Program-made: the position numbers and the translations under genes
The notes under the pieces: model-generated
Told to the model about the DNA's origin: nothing
The model's input: the letters and a program-made list of their open reading frames with translations, nothing else
Database searches by the model: none
NCBI RefSeq assembly: GCF_003206715.1
Contig: NZ_PZJU01000034.1
Coordinates: forward strand, 1-55,699
Direction: 5' to 3'
From: Salinicola peritrichatus
Lineage (GTDB): Bacteria; Pseudomonadota; Gammaproteobacteria; Pseudomonadales; Halomonadaceae
Length of the DNA: 55,699 nt
In this document: positions 9,752-18,876 of the stretch, in pieces
Layout of the letters: each line of letters starts with the position of its first letter
Numbering within the stretch: position 1 is the first letter of the stretch

Positions 9752-9902
9752 GTCGTTAGAAGCCGTGCAGAAGAACGCCAGTTTGTCAGCAGCCCCGACA
9801 ATATGCGGTGTGGCCGAGGCGTTCACAAGTCACCGGTGTTTGACGAAATGCCCTGATCTGCCACTGTGAAAAGGCAATGCCAAGGCAAGCTTGGGAGACA
9901 TC

Positions 9903-10553
9903 ATGGCCAGCCAGAAACGGATTGTCGAAACGCTGCTGGAGCGTCACGGCAAGACTTTCGCCAGCGAACTCGGCGTCGACCTGCGCAAGAACACCCCTTC
10001 GCCGCTGTTTCGGTTGCTCTGCTACGCGTTGCTGACCAGTGCGCCGGTGGGCGCAGATCTGGCCATGCGCGGCGCCAAAGCGATGGTGAAGGCGGGTTGG
10101 ACGACAGCGAAGAAACTCGAGGCGAGCGATTGGGAAACCCGTGCCCGGGTGCTCAACGAATCCGGCTATGCCCGGGTCGACGAGAAGACCGCCAGCCAGC
10201 TCGAAGAGATGAACACGCGATTGCTCGACGAATACGGCGGCGACCTGCGCAAGCTTCGAGACGCGGCGAACGGCGATCCCAAGACGCTGCGCAAGCGACT
10301 CAAAGCGTTCAAGGGCATCGGCGGCACCGGCGCCGATATCTTTCTACGCGAGGTCCAGCTGGTATGGGACGAGTGTTATCCCTATGCCGACAAGGCGGCC
10401 CTCGCCTCGGCGGAAAAGCTCGGGCTCAAGGCGGATGCCGGCAGACTGGCTCAAAAGGTGTCGCGTGAGGACTATCCTCGACTGATGGCGGCGCTGGTAC
10501 GCTGCAAGCTCGCCAAGGATAGCCAGGATGTGCTTGCCGCCGCCCGTCAGTGA
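9903..10553 (+). CDS. HhH-GPD superfamily (endonuclease III-like) protein
   Basis: A 216-residue protein starting at ATG 9903 with GGGAG five bases upstream. The helix-hairpin-helix region reads LKAFKGIGGTGADIFLREVQ and is followed by VWDECYPYADKAAL, the position where base-excision glycosylases carry the G/P-rich segment and catalytic aspartate (YAD here). No Cys4 iron-sulfur loop is present, so it is not canonical Nth or MutY. Function is probably DNA-repair related but unproven. The adjacent NHEJ operon is suggestive context only. Confidence 0.72.
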   Translation: MASQKRIVETLLERHGKTFASELGVDLRKNTPSPLFRLLCYALLTSAPVGADLAMRGAKAMVKAGWTTAKKLEASDWETRARVLNESGYARVDEKTASQLEEMNTRLLDEYGGDLRKLRDAANGDPKTLRKRLKAFKGIGGTGADIFLREVQLVWDECYPYADKAALASAEKLGLKADAGRLAQKVSREDYPRLMAALVRCKLAKDSQDVLAAARQ

Positions 10554-10577
10554 CGGCCGTTATCGCCAGTTTCGAGT

Positions 10578-11957
10578 TCAATCGGCGGCCGCTTCGGCGG
10601 CCTCCCGGGGCAGGATTAGATTGAGCACGATCGATACCAGCGCGCCGGGGATCAGGCCGGATTCCAGCAGCACGCCGATCTGCCCGGGCGCGCCCGCGTA
10701 GAGCCCGTTCTGGGCCGGCAGGCCGATGGCCACGGCCAGCGAGACGCCGACGATCAGCATGTTGCGCTTGTTGAACGCGGCATGGGAAAGCATCTTCACC
10801 CCCGCGCTGGCGATCATGCCGAACATGATGATCACCGCGCCGCCCAGCACCGCGGCGGGGATCGCCGACACCACCGCACCGAGCTTGGGAATCAGCCCCG
10901 CCAGCACCAGGAAGCCGCCGCCAATGGCGACCACGAAACGGCTGGCGACGCCGGTCAGCGCGACCAGCCCGACGTTCTGGCTGAAGCTGATCTGCGGGAA
11001 GGCGCCGAATAGCGCGGCGAAGCTGCTGGAGAGACCGTCGGCCATCACGCCGCCGGAGAGTTCGCGCTTGGTCGCCTCGCGTTCGGCGCCGCCGATCGCG
11101 GTGCCGGAAATATCGCCGATCGACTCGGCGCAGGTCACCACCGCCATCAGCGCGATGGCCAGAATCGCCGCCGGGTCGAAGCTGAGGCCCATCTGCAGCG
11201 GCAGCGGCAACTGGAACCAGCTCGCCTCGCCGACCTTGGAAAAGTCGAGCAGACCGAACGGCGCCGCCGCCACGCAGCCGACGAGGATGCCGATCAGCAC
11301 GGCGGCTTCCGACAGAAATCCGCGGCAGAACTGATGAAACGCGACCGTGACCACGAACACCAGCGCGGCCAGCAGCAGATGATGCGGCGCGCCGAAATCA
11401 GCGGCACCGACGCCACCGCCGACGTAGGCGAAACCCACCGGCAACAGCAGGATGCCGATCAGCAGCACGAAGGTGCCCGAAACCACGGGCGGGAAGAACA
11501 CGCTCAGGCGCTTGTAGAAAAGGCCCACGACCGCCATCGCCAGCCCGCCGATCAGGGCGCCGCCAAAGACCGCCGGCAATCCCTGGCTGGCGGCGATCGG
11601 AATCATGACCGGCACGAAACCGAAGCTGGTGCCCATGACGATCGGCAGGCGCGCCCCCAGCGGGCCGATGCCCAGCGTTTGCACCAGCGTGGCGATACCG
11701 GCGACGAACATCGCCATCTGCACCAGGAACACCGTATCACTGCCGGAGAGGCCGGCGGCACCAGCGATGATCAGGGGCACGGCGGCATTGCTGACGAACA
11801 TCGCCAAGACATGTTGTATACCAAGTGGAATGGCTTTTCGCAGCGGCGGAAAGTAATCGACATCACGAAGTCGCGCGGAATCCGGCGCTGGTGAATGCGT
11901 ATTGACATCTGATTTTGTTGAGGAATTGGATTTATCTGCAACGGCTTCCTGACTCAT
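10578..11957 (-). CDS. NCS2 family uracil/xanthine permease
   Basis: A 459-residue polytopic inner-membrane transporter of the nucleobase:cation symporter-2 family (about 12-14 hydrophobic segments). A hydrophilic N-terminal extension of ~30 residues precedes YFPPLRKAIPLGIQHVLAMF, the conserved first-helix entry. The family signature is seen as SQNVGLVALTGVASR, with the helix-8 acidic region AVVTCAESIGD. Whether it takes xanthine, urate or uracil cannot be decided from sequence. The hydantoinase-type hydrolase and amidase 1 kb away would fit purine or pyrimidine salvage, but they are on the other strand. Confidence 0.9.
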   Translation of the reverse strand: MSQEAVADKSNSSTKSDVNTHSPAPDSARLRDVDYFPPLRKAIPLGIQHVLAMFVSNAAVPLIIAGAAGLSGSDTVFLVQMAMFVAGIATLVQTLGIGPLGARLPIVMGTSFGFVPVMIPIAASQGLPAVFGGALIGGLAMAVVGLFYKRLSVFFPPVVSGTFVLLIGILLLPVGFAYVGGGVGAADFGAPHHLLLAALVFVVTVAFHQFCRGFLSEAAVLIGILVGCVAAAPFGLLDFSKVGEASWFQLPLPLQMGLSFDPAAILAIALMAVVTCAESIGDISGTAIGGAEREATKRELSGGVMADGLSSSFAALFGAFPQISFSQNVGLVALTGVASRFVVAIGGGFLVLAGLIPKLGAVVSAIPAAVLGGAVIIMFGMIASAGVKMLSHAAFNKRNMLIVGVSLAVAIGLPAQNGLYAGAPGQIGVLLESGLIPGALVSIVLNLILPREAAEAAAD

Positions 11958-12023
11958 GGACGACTCCGGGTGGCATTATTCTTGTCTCTAGGATGTCGGT
12001 TACTGTAAAAGCTTTTTGTGTAC

Positions 12024-12051
12024 AAAAAAATACCCAAGTCCTGGAGGACTT
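12024..12051 (-). terminator. intrinsic terminator of the DUF1232 gene
   Basis: On the minus strand AAGTCC-TCCA-GGACTT is followed by GGGTA and seven T residues (12030-12024). The hairpin begins at the stop codon of the DUF1232 gene. Confidence 0.75.
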
Positions 12052-12481
12052 AGTCTGCCTCCGGTTTTGGCCACCAGCGGGACAACGCCTCGTCGGCCCG
12101 GCGTTTGACGTCCTCATCGATATAGATCGAGACCGCCACCAGCGCGGCCGCCAGCACGCTGGCGTCATCGGTATAGCCGACGCCGGCGATGAAGTCGGGA
12201 ATCGCATCCAACGGCGAGACGAAATAGCCCAGCGCGCCGACGATGGTCGATTTGGCCCAGATCGGTACGTCGGGCCGCTTGAGCACGTAATAGAGCTGCA
12301 GCGCCTTGAGCGCGACTTCGCGCCCGGCGCGCTTACCGAAACGGGTCAGCTTGCGCCAGAAACGCTCTTCGCTATAGGCGCTGCGGTGGGTGTTCACATC
12401 CTTCGTGTCGACATCATCGTTCGGCAGATGAATGGCGTCGTCGTGGGGCAGATCGTCGGGGGAGCGAGAAAGCGGTGACAT
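12050..12481 (-). CDS. DUF1232 (YkvA-like) small membrane protein
   Basis: A 143-residue protein starting at 12481 (MSPLSRSPDD), preceded by a GGAG seven bases upstream; an in-frame ATG at 12523 adds 14 residues. The acidic first ~45 residues are followed by the DUF1232 core (IWAKSTIVGALGYFVSPLDA, then IPDFIAG), containing the family's YFxSPxDxIPD signature, and one hydrophobic helix (VLAAALVAVSIYI). The molecular function of the family is unknown. Confidence 0.85.
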   Translation of the reverse strand: MSPLSRSPDDLPHDDAIHLPNDDVDTKDVNTHRSAYSEERFWRKLTRFGKRAGREVALKALQLYYVLKRPDVPIWAKSTIVGALGYFVSPLDAIPDFIAGVGYTDDASVLAAALVAVSIYIDEDVKRRADEALSRWWPKPEAD

Positions 12482-12647
12482 CGTGTGGCTCCGTCGTGGC
12501 GGGCAGTCGTTCTGACTTCTCATGCACAGTCTAGCTAGCGCGGCTGGAGCGGCACAACGCCGTTGGCCCGGTTCCCGCGTCAGTACATCGGCGGCGCCAC
12601 TCGGACGCCTGCTTTGTCGCTTGTGGCGAAGCGGCGTAACGATTTTA

Positions 12648-12920
12648 CTAGGGCCTGTTCATACTATTCACGCGGCCACGACGGAGCCGGTTTTTTCGTG
12701 AGGCTAGGCGCGAGCCTCGGGTTTTGGTGGTTCCAAGCGCTTGGCTCGTAACAACGCCTCGCGGAAAAACCGGCCCGTCCCTTCGGGTTGCGCGTCAAAT
12801 ACGCCCAGGCTTCGTTGCGTGACTGGATAAGGAAACCACCCTTATCGGCGTCCCGCGCCTTGCCTGAACGCATTTGACGCAGCAACGCGGCTCGCGGCGC
12901 ATAGGGTGAACAGGTCCTAG
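12648..12920. repeat. 273-bp structured element with terminal inverted repeats (MITE-like)
   Basis: The ends CTAGGGCCTGTTCA (12648-12661) and TGAACAGGTCCTAG (12907-12920) are inverted repeats with one mismatch in 14. Inside are two large stem-loops. The first pairs 12686-12704 with 12756-12774 (19 bp, 2 mismatches) and encloses a smaller AGGCT/AGCCT hairpin and the palindrome CCAAGCGCTTGG (12733-12744). The second pairs 12792-12810 with 12862-12880 (19 bp, 3 mismatches) and encloses GATAAGG/CCTTATC (12826-12846). It carries no transposase. A much shorter relative with the same ends lies at 34907-34973. It fills most of the 469-bp gap between the DUF1232 gene and the M20 hydrolase gene; the remainder (12482-12647) shows nothing recognisable. 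Confidence 0.75.
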
Positions 12921-12950
12921 ACAGTGCATCAGGGATAACAAGGATAAGGA

Positions 12951-14225
12951 ATGACAATGGTAACTACCGAGATGCTCCAGCCTTTGCCCGCCATCGACGG
13001 CGAGCGGCTATGGCAGACACTGATGGAACTGGCCACCATCGGCGGCACGTCCAAGGGCGGCTGCAATCGCCAGGCGCTGACCGACCTCGACCGCCAGGGC
13101 CGTGAACTGTTGACCCGTTGGTGCGAGGCGGAAGGGCTGACGGTGCGCTTCGATGCCATCGGCAACATCTTTGCCCGTCGCCCCGGGCGCAATCCGAATG
13201 CCGATCCGATCGTCATCGGCAGCCATATCGATACCCAGCCCACCGGCGGCAAGTACGACGGCTGTTTCGGGGTGCTGGCGGCACTAGAGGTGATCCGTAC
13301 CCTGAACGCCCACGGCATCGAGACCGAGCGGCCGATCGAACTGGTCTCCTGGACCAACGAGGAGGGCTGCCGCTTCGCGCCCTGCATGATGGGCTCCGGC
13401 GTGTTCGCCGGCCAATTGACGCTGGAAGACGCGTTGGCGCGCACCGACGCCGATGGCGTCACCGCCGGCGAGGCGCTGGCGGCGATCGGCTATGTCGGCG
13501 ACGATGCCAGCCGGCCGGCCCGCTTCGCCGGCTATCTCGAAGCGCATATCGAGCAGGGGCCGATTCTCGAGGATACCGGCGACACCATCGGTGTGGTTAC
13601 CGGCGCGCTGGGGCTCAAGTGGTTCGACGTGACCGTCACGGGGATGGCTGCGCATTCCGGATCGACGCCGATGCATCTGCGCCGCGACGCATTGCTCGGC
13701 GCCATCCGGGTGGTCGAAGCGGTCGAGCGCATCGCCCTGGCGCACCAGCCCGATGGCCGTGGCACCGTCGGTGCGTTCCAGGTCTCGCCCGACTCACGCA
13801 ACGTGATTCCCGGCCAGGTGACGCTCAGCGTCGACTTCCGCCACAGCGATGGCGAGGTGCTGGCGGCCATGATGAGCGAATTCCGCAGCACGCTCGACAC
13901 GATCGCCGACGAGGCCGGACTGGAGATCGCCGTCACGCCGACTGCCGACTATCCGCCGCAGCACTTCCATCCCGCCTGCATCGCCGCCGTGCGTCGGGGC
14001 GCCGAGGCGGGCGGTTATGCCCATCGCGACATCGTCAGCGGCGCCGGACACGATGCGGTATTCGTCAGCGATGTCGCGCCGACGGCGATGATCTTCATCC
14101 CCTGCGAGAAGGGCATCAGCCACAACGAGGCCGAGTACGCCAGCCCCGAAGACGTTGCCGCCGGCGCCAACGTACTGCTGCACGCCACCCTGGAATTGGC
14201 CGGCCGCGCAGTCGAGGGAGTCTGA
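12951..14225 (+). CDS. M20 Zn-dependent hydrolase, hydantoinase/carbamoylase (allantoate amidohydrolase) type
   Basis: A 424-residue cytosolic metallo-amidohydrolase of the family that hydrolyses N-carbamoyl-amino acids, beta-ureidopropionate or allantoate. Binuclear metal-site stretches are present: GSHIDTQPTGGKYDGCFG, ELVSWTNEEGCRFAPCMMGS, the AHIEQGP segment and the C-terminal SGAGHDA. The dimerisation-domain signature GMAAHSGSTPMHLRRDAL is also clear. Two AAGGA sites (12940-12944 and 12946-12950) serve ATG 12951 or ATG 12957, so the start is ambiguous by two codons. It is followed after 2 nt by an amidase gene, indicating a two-gene operon for ureido or amide nitrogen release. Confidence 0.88.
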   Translation: MTMVTTEMLQPLPAIDGERLWQTLMELATIGGTSKGGCNRQALTDLDRQGRELLTRWCEAEGLTVRFDAIGNIFARRPGRNPNADPIVIGSHIDTQPTGGKYDGCFGVLAALEVIRTLNAHGIETERPIELVSWTNEEGCRFAPCMMGSGVFAGQLTLEDALARTDADGVTAGEALAAIGYVGDDASRPARFAGYLEAHIEQGPILEDTGDTIGVVTGALGLKWFDVTVTGMAAHSGSTPMHLRRDALLGAIRVVEAVERIALAHQPDGRGTVGAFQVSPDSRNVIPGQVTLSVDFRHSDGEVLAAMMSEFRSTLDTIADEAGLEIAVTPTADYPPQHFHPACIAAVRRGAEAGGYAHRDIVSGAGHDAVFVSDVAPTAMIFIPCEKGISHNEAEYASPEDVAAGANVLLHATLELAGRAVEGV

Positions 14226-14227
14226 GC

Positions 14228-15643
14228 ATGTCCGAGTCGATCTCCAGCACCGGATTGGCCGACTTGAGTGCGGTCGAGGCACTGACGCTGTTCGCGCGCG
14301 GGGAACTCTCCCCGCTGGCGCTGACCCGGGATTGCCTGGCGCGGATTGAGCGTCACAATCCGGCCGTCAACGCCTTCTGCCATGTCGATACCGAAGGCGC
14401 GCTGGCCGCCGCGCGGGCTTCCGAGGCGCGCTGGCGGCGCGGCGAGCCGATGGGGCCACTCGACGGTGTTCCCGCGACGATCAAGGATCTGACCCTGACC
14501 GCCGGCATGCCGACCCGCAAGGGCTCGACCACGACGCCGGCGGGCGGCCCCTGGGAGATCGATGCCCCGTTCACCGCCCATCTGCGTGCCGCCGGCGCGG
14601 TGCTGCTGGGCAAGACCACGACGCCGGAATTCGGCTGGAAAGGCGTCACTGACAACCCGCTTTACGGTATCACCCGCAACCCCTGGAATCCCGAGCTGAC
14701 CGCCGGCGGCTCTTCCGGTGGCGCTGCGGCAGCGTCCGCGCTCAATCTCGGCCTGCTGCATCAGGGCAGCGATGCCGGCGGTTCGGTTCGCATTCCCTGC
14801 AGTTTCACCGGCACCTTCGGACTCAAGCCCACCTTCGGCTGGGTGCCCCAATGGCCGGCCAGCGCCATGACCACGCTGTCGCATCTGGGACCGATGACCC
14901 GCAGCGCGGGTGACAGCGCGTTGATGCTCTCGGTGATTGCCCATCCCGATCCGCGCGATGGCTATGCCGGCCCGGCCTGTCCGCTGGACTGGTTGGCCGA
15001 GCCGCCGGCCGATCTTCAGGGCATGCGTATCGCCTACAGCCGCGACCTGGGCTACGTCTCGGTGGCGCCGGAGATTCTGCGCGCGGTGGATGCCGCGGTC
15101 GAACGGCTAAAATCGCTGGGGGCCGAGGTGATCGAGACCGATCCCGGCTTCGCCTCGCCCAAGGCGACCTTCGATACGCTCTGGCACGCGGGCGCCTCGC
15201 GCTTGCTGGATGGCCTCGACGCAGCACAGCGCGAGGCGCTCGATCCCGGCCTCAGGGCGATCGCCGAGCACGGCAAGACGCTCTCGCTTACCGACTATCT
15301 CGTCGCTCGCGAACAGCGGGCGGCGCTCACGGCACACATGGCCGAATTCCACCGCGAGTTCGATCTGCTGGTGACGCCGACGCTGCCGCTGGCACCGTTC
15401 ACCGCCGGGCATGACGTACCGCCGGGCAGCAACTATGTCGACTGGGTCGACTGGACCCCGTTCAGCTATCCCTTCAACCTCACCCAGCAGCCGGCCGCCT
15501 CACTGCCCTGCGGTCTCGATGACCAGGGATTGCCGGTAGGACTGCAACTTGTCGGCCCACGCTATCGCGACGACCGGGTGATGGCGGTGGCGCGCCTGCT
15601 CGAAACGCAACTGCCGAGACTGGTGCCGCCGATGGGTGCCTGA
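14228..15643 (+). CDS. amidase signature family amidase
   Basis: A 471-residue serine amidase. The Ser-cisSer-Lys triad is visible: K86 in PATIKDLTL, cis-Ser S162 in AGGSSGGAAAA and nucleophile S186 in GSDAGGSVRIP, with the family's 24-residue spacing between the two serines. It is not obviously GatA because no gatB/gatC is nearby. The start at ATG 14228 lies 2 nt after the M20 hydrolase stop, so the pair is coupled and likely acts on successive amide or carbamoyl bonds of one substrate. The substrate is unknown. Confidence 0.9.
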   Translation: MSESISSTGLADLSAVEALTLFARGELSPLALTRDCLARIERHNPAVNAFCHVDTEGALAAARASEARWRRGEPMGPLDGVPATIKDLTLTAGMPTRKGSTTTPAGGPWEIDAPFTAHLRAAGAVLLGKTTTPEFGWKGVTDNPLYGITRNPWNPELTAGGSSGGAAAASALNLGLLHQGSDAGGSVRIPCSFTGTFGLKPTFGWVPQWPASAMTTLSHLGPMTRSAGDSALMLSVIAHPDPRDGYAGPACPLDWLAEPPADLQGMRIAYSRDLGYVSVAPEILRAVDAAVERLKSLGAEVIETDPGFASPKATFDTLWHAGASRLLDGLDAAQREALDPGLRAIAEHGKTLSLTDYLVAREQRAALTAHMAEFHREFDLLVTPTLPLAPFTAGHDVPPGSNYVDWVDWTPFSYPFNLTQQPAASLPCGLDDQGLPVGLQLVGPRYRDDRVMAVARLLETQLPRLVPPMGA

Positions 15644-15699
15644 TTTCCAGCCCATCTACCTCGGCGGCTGGTTGCCTCGACGCATCCTTGCATGCTCGT

Positions 15700-17268
15700 T
15701 CAGCCGCCTTGTCGCCTGCCTTGACGCATGAACCAGGCTGGAACGATGGCGATGAAGAACACAATGGCGACGATATAGAAACCGTCCTGATAGGCCAGCA
15801 GGCGTGCTTTCGGCAGGAGTACCGATTCCAGGTAGGCCATGGCGCCCGGTGGTGTTCCGCCGGAAAACCGATCGCCAAAGGGGTTGCCCCAATGCGAAAG
15901 CAGTAATGTCAGGCGGTTGATCGCCTCGATTCCGGCGGGATTTTCCGGGGTCAATGCCTGTGCCAAGGCATCGCCATGGAAAACCGTACGCTGTTCAACC
16001 AGTACCGACAGCAGGTTGACACCGAAGGCGCCGCCCAACTGTCGCACGAAGTTGAGACTGCCGGACCCCTGCGCCAACTGATCATGCGGCAGTGCACGCA
16101 AGGCGCCGGCATTCAGCGCGGGCAGCATCAGTCCGAGTCCCACGCGCCCGAACAATACCCACGTCGCTAATGTCCAGAAAGGCGTGTCGACGTCGACGCT
16201 TCGGGATAACCAGCATGAGCAACCGAAGATTGCCAGTCCGGCAACGACCGGCATATGGGCGGGTAGACGATCGCTGAGTTGCCCGGCGATGGGAAAAACG
16301 ATGGCCAGGACGAACCCGGCCGGCATCAACAGCAGTCCCGACCGGGTCGGCGTATAGCCCTGCACGGTTTGCACGAACAGCGGCACGATGTAGGTCGAGC
16401 CATAGATACCGGCGCCTAGCGCGAACGCGACCAGGCAGGCGGCGGTAAAGCGTCTATTGGCGAACACCCGTAAGCTGAGCAGGGGATGCGCCGTGGTCAG
16501 TTCCCAGATCACGAACCCCGCCGTGGCGAGCAAAGCCGCGGCGAACAGCGCCAGGATCGTATTGGAGCTCCAGCCGTCTCGCTGACCGTTGGAAAGTCCT
16601 GACAGCACGGTGGTCAATGCGACGACCAAAAGACAGAAGCCGATGAGATCGAAGCGTCGATCGTGCCCGGCGGTTTGATCGTGTCTCGGGAGGAAGAAGC
16701 ACGCCGCGACGATCCCCGCGATGCACACCGGCACTACGACCAGGAACACATCACGCCAGCTGTATTGGTCGACCATGATTCCGCCAAGGGTGGGCCCCAA
16801 TGCCGGAGCTAGCACGATTCCCACCCCGTAGATACCCATCGCCGTGCCGCGCTGCTCGATGGGAAAGACCTGCGAAATGACTACCATCGCCAATGGCTGG
16901 ATCAGTCCCGCTGCGCTTCCCTGCATCACGCGGGCAAGGATCACCTCGCCGCCATTGCTACTCGCCGCCCCCAGCAGGCAGCCAAGAATGAATAGCACCA
17001 GGGCGGCGATGAATGCGGCACGATACCCCAGTCGATCCAGCGCCCAGGCCGTCAACAGCATCGTCGCGGTCATTGCGGCGAGAAAGCCGGTCGATAGCCA
17101 CTGCACCTGGTCCTGGCCCAGGCCGAAAGCGCCCATGATGTCGGTCATCGCCACGTTGACGATCGTTGCCGTTGCCGTGGTGGAAATGGTCCCGAGCATC
17201 ACCGTGGCGGTGGCCAGCCATTTGTAGGCCGGCCCATAGCGCGCCGAAAGCGCCTCAATCGGCGACAT
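15700..17268 (-). CDS. emrB: DHA2-type MFS multidrug efflux pump (EmrB-like)
   Basis: A 522-residue, 14-helix major facilitator of the DHA2 drug:H+ antiporter family. It shows the early membrane segments KWLATATVMLGTISTTATAT and IVNVAMTDIMGAFG, WLSTGFLAAMTATMLLTAWA, the motif-A-like LDRLGYR loop, and motif C as GIVLAPALGPTLGGIMVDQYS. It overlaps emrA by 14 nt and belongs to a marR-emrA-emrB operon, so it should pair with the periplasmic adaptor EmrA and an outer-membrane channel encoded elsewhere to expel hydrophobic toxicants. Substrate unknown. Confidence 0.92.
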   Translation of the reverse strand: MSPIEALSARYGPAYKWLATATVMLGTISTTATATIVNVAMTDIMGAFGLGQDQVQWLSTGFLAAMTATMLLTAWALDRLGYRAAFIAALVLFILGCLLGAASSNGGEVILARVMQGSAAGLIQPLAMVVISQVFPIEQRGTAMGIYGVGIVLAPALGPTLGGIMVDQYSWRDVFLVVVPVCIAGIVAACFFLPRHDQTAGHDRRFDLIGFCLLVVALTTVLSGLSNGQRDGWSSNTILALFAAALLATAGFVIWELTTAHPLLSLRVFANRRFTAACLVAFALGAGIYGSTYIVPLFVQTVQGYTPTRSGLLLMPAGFVLAIVFPIAGQLSDRLPAHMPVVAGLAIFGCSCWLSRSVDVDTPFWTLATWVLFGRVGLGLMLPALNAGALRALPHDQLAQGSGSLNFVRQLGGAFGVNLLSVLVEQRTVFHGDALAQALTPENPAGIEAINRLTLLLSHWGNPFGDRFSGGTPPGAMAYLESVLLPKARLLAYQDGFYIVAIVFFIAIVPAWFMRQGRRQGG

Positions 17269-18406
17269 CGATGGATACCTCGACCATCAGCCCTGGTTTG
17301 AGACGTGCGTCATGCCGATCCAAGGCTATCCGTACCGGCACACGTTGGGTCACCTTGGTGAAATTTCCCGAAGGATTCGGACTCGGCAGCAGAGCGAACT
17401 GGTTGGTTGCGGCATTACCGACTCGCAATACCTTGCCGCGCAGATCGAAATCGGGATAGGCATCGACGCTGATGCGCACGGGCTGGCCGACCTCGACGTC
17501 GCCGATCTCGGTTTCCTTGATATTGGCTTCGACCCACACCTCGTCGGGATTGTGAATCATCATGACCCACTGACCGGTCTGGACGTAGTCACCGGCGTCG
17601 GCCATGGTCTTGTCGACCACGCCGTTCACCGGCGACTTCAAGACCCGGTCCTCGAGTTCCTGACGCAATTGATCCGCCTGGGCCACGAGCGACTTACGCT
17701 GTTGGCGTTGAACGTCGATCTGTCGCGTCAGCACATCTATCTGTCCGAATTGAGCGGCGGCATCGGCAAGGTCGGCACGCCGGGAGACCAACTGAGCCTG
17801 CGCCTCGCGCAATTCGTCCTGGTGCTGCAATAGTGTGCTGTGCGCGTTATCCCAGGCCTGTCGGCTGATCGAGCGGGACTTGAGCAATGCATCGATACGG
17901 TCGAAATCCGCTTGCGCCAGAGTCACCTGGTGCTGCGCGCTTGCCACGACCGCTTCGGCGGCATCGACTTGAGCCCGTGCATCGTCGACGCCGGCCTGGT
18001 TGGTTTTACGCGTCGTCTCGCGCTGGGTCATGTATTGCTGGATCTGGGCATCGGCGGCGGCAATGCTTGCCTCCAGGGCGGCCAGTTGCAGGCGGGTGGC
18101 GCGCATGTCGAGACTTGCCAGGGTTTCGCCCTTCTCGACACGGTCGCCTTCCATTACCGGCCTGCTCATCAGCCAACCGTCGACCCGGCTGGCAATGGTG
18201 ACCATCTCGCCCTCGATACGCGCATCGTTTTCCTCGACGTGTCCCTGGCGCCATTGCATCCAGTGCCAGCCATAAAGGCAGAGCGATATCAGCACGATCA
18301 CCGCGAGCGCCAAGGCGATGGCATGGCGTCGTGTCAGCTGGCGCGGATGGTAAAAACGCGAGCGGGGGGAAAGGACAGTCTCTTGCGCGGAACGGTCGTC
18401 ATCCAT
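17255..18406 (-). CDS. emrA: HlyD-family membrane fusion protein (EmrA-like)
   Basis: A 383-residue periplasmic adaptor. GGGAGG at 18413-18418 lies six bases before ATG 18406 (MDDDRSAQ), favouring it over the ATG at 18412 that abuts the site. One N-terminal membrane helix (HAIALALAVIVLISLCLYGW) anchors it. Then come the first lipoyl half (VTIASRVDGWLMSRPVMEGD), a long coiled-coil hairpin (about 105-215) and the second lipoyl half with VLKSPVNGVVDKTMADAGDY. The beta-barrel contains the family's WVEANIKETEIGDVEVGQPV stretch. It overlaps marR by 8 nt. Confidence 0.92.
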   Translation of the reverse strand: MDDDRSAQETVLSPRSRFYHPRQLTRRHAIALALAVIVLISLCLYGWHWMQWRQGHVEENDARIEGEMVTIASRVDGWLMSRPVMEGDRVEKGETLASLDMRATRLQLAALEASIAAADAQIQQYMTQRETTRKTNQAGVDDARAQVDAAEAVVASAQHQVTLAQADFDRIDALLKSRSISRQAWDNAHSTLLQHQDELREAQAQLVSRRADLADAAAQFGQIDVLTRQIDVQRQQRKSLVAQADQLRQELEDRVLKSPVNGVVDKTMADAGDYVQTGQWVMMIHNPDEVWVEANIKETEIGDVEVGQPVRISVDAYPDFDLRGKVLRVGNAATNQFALLPSPNPSGNFTKVTQRVPVRIALDRHDARLKPGLMVEVSIDVAD

Positions 18407-18860
18407 CCTCATCCTCCCGTTCCAGCTTTGCCAATTCATCGAGGATCCGCTCGAGCACCCGCTGGGCGGCGCCAATGTCCTCGTCGCTTAATCCTGCGAG
18501 CACACGCTTGCGCACTGCCTGAGAAACCGCTTCGACACTGGCCACCGTTGTTTTCCCTGAAGGGGTCAGATGCAACACCTTGACCCGTCGGTCCTGTCCT
18601 TCGCGACGATCGACCAGCCCTTCGCGTTGCAGCGTGTCCAGCAGGCGAACGATCGAGGAATCATCCAGTGCGAGTGATCTGGCCAGATCCTTCTGGGGCA
18701 TGGGAGCTGGTGCCCGAGCCAACTGCAGCAGCGGTAGCCAGGTCGCCTGGGTCAAACCAAATGGTTGCAAGCGCCGATCCACGCAGCGCCGCCACTGGCG
18801 CGCGGTTCGCGCTACCAGCGGGCCAAATCCACTGCGAAGGGGAGCATCGTCGGAAGTCAT
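18399..18860 (-). CDS. MarR-family transcriptional regulator
   Basis: A 153-residue winged-helix regulator: helical dimerisation ends flank the DNA-binding segment (MPQKDLARSLALDDSSIVRL, LDTLQREGLVDRREGQDRR, VKVLHLTPSGK). The length fits. It is the first gene of the marR-emrA-emrB operon and probably represses it, releasing DNA on binding an aromatic inducer. A palindromic AT-rich site 39-64 bp upstream of its start is the likely operator. Confidence 0.9.
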   Translation of the reverse strand: MTSDDAPLRSGFGPLVARTARQWRRCVDRRLQPFGLTQATWLPLLQLARAPAPMPQKDLARSLALDDSSIVRLLDTLQREGLVDRREGQDRRVKVLHLTPSGKTTVASVEAVSQAVRKRVLAGLSDEDIGAAQRVLERILDELAKLEREDEDG

Positions 18861-18876
18861 CGCGTAGACCTATGTT

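Noticed and set aside
12664-12957. 97-codon minus-strand ORF between the DUF1232 gene and the M20 hydrolase
   Set aside because: It runs through the inverted-repeat element and its hairpins; no ribosome-binding site or family, so the structure explains it better than coding.
13118-14227. Plus-strand frame that extends the amidase ORF upstream through the M20 hydrolase
   Set aside because: The Arg-rich upstream translation is a shadow; the amidase starts at ATG 14228 just after the hydrolase stop.
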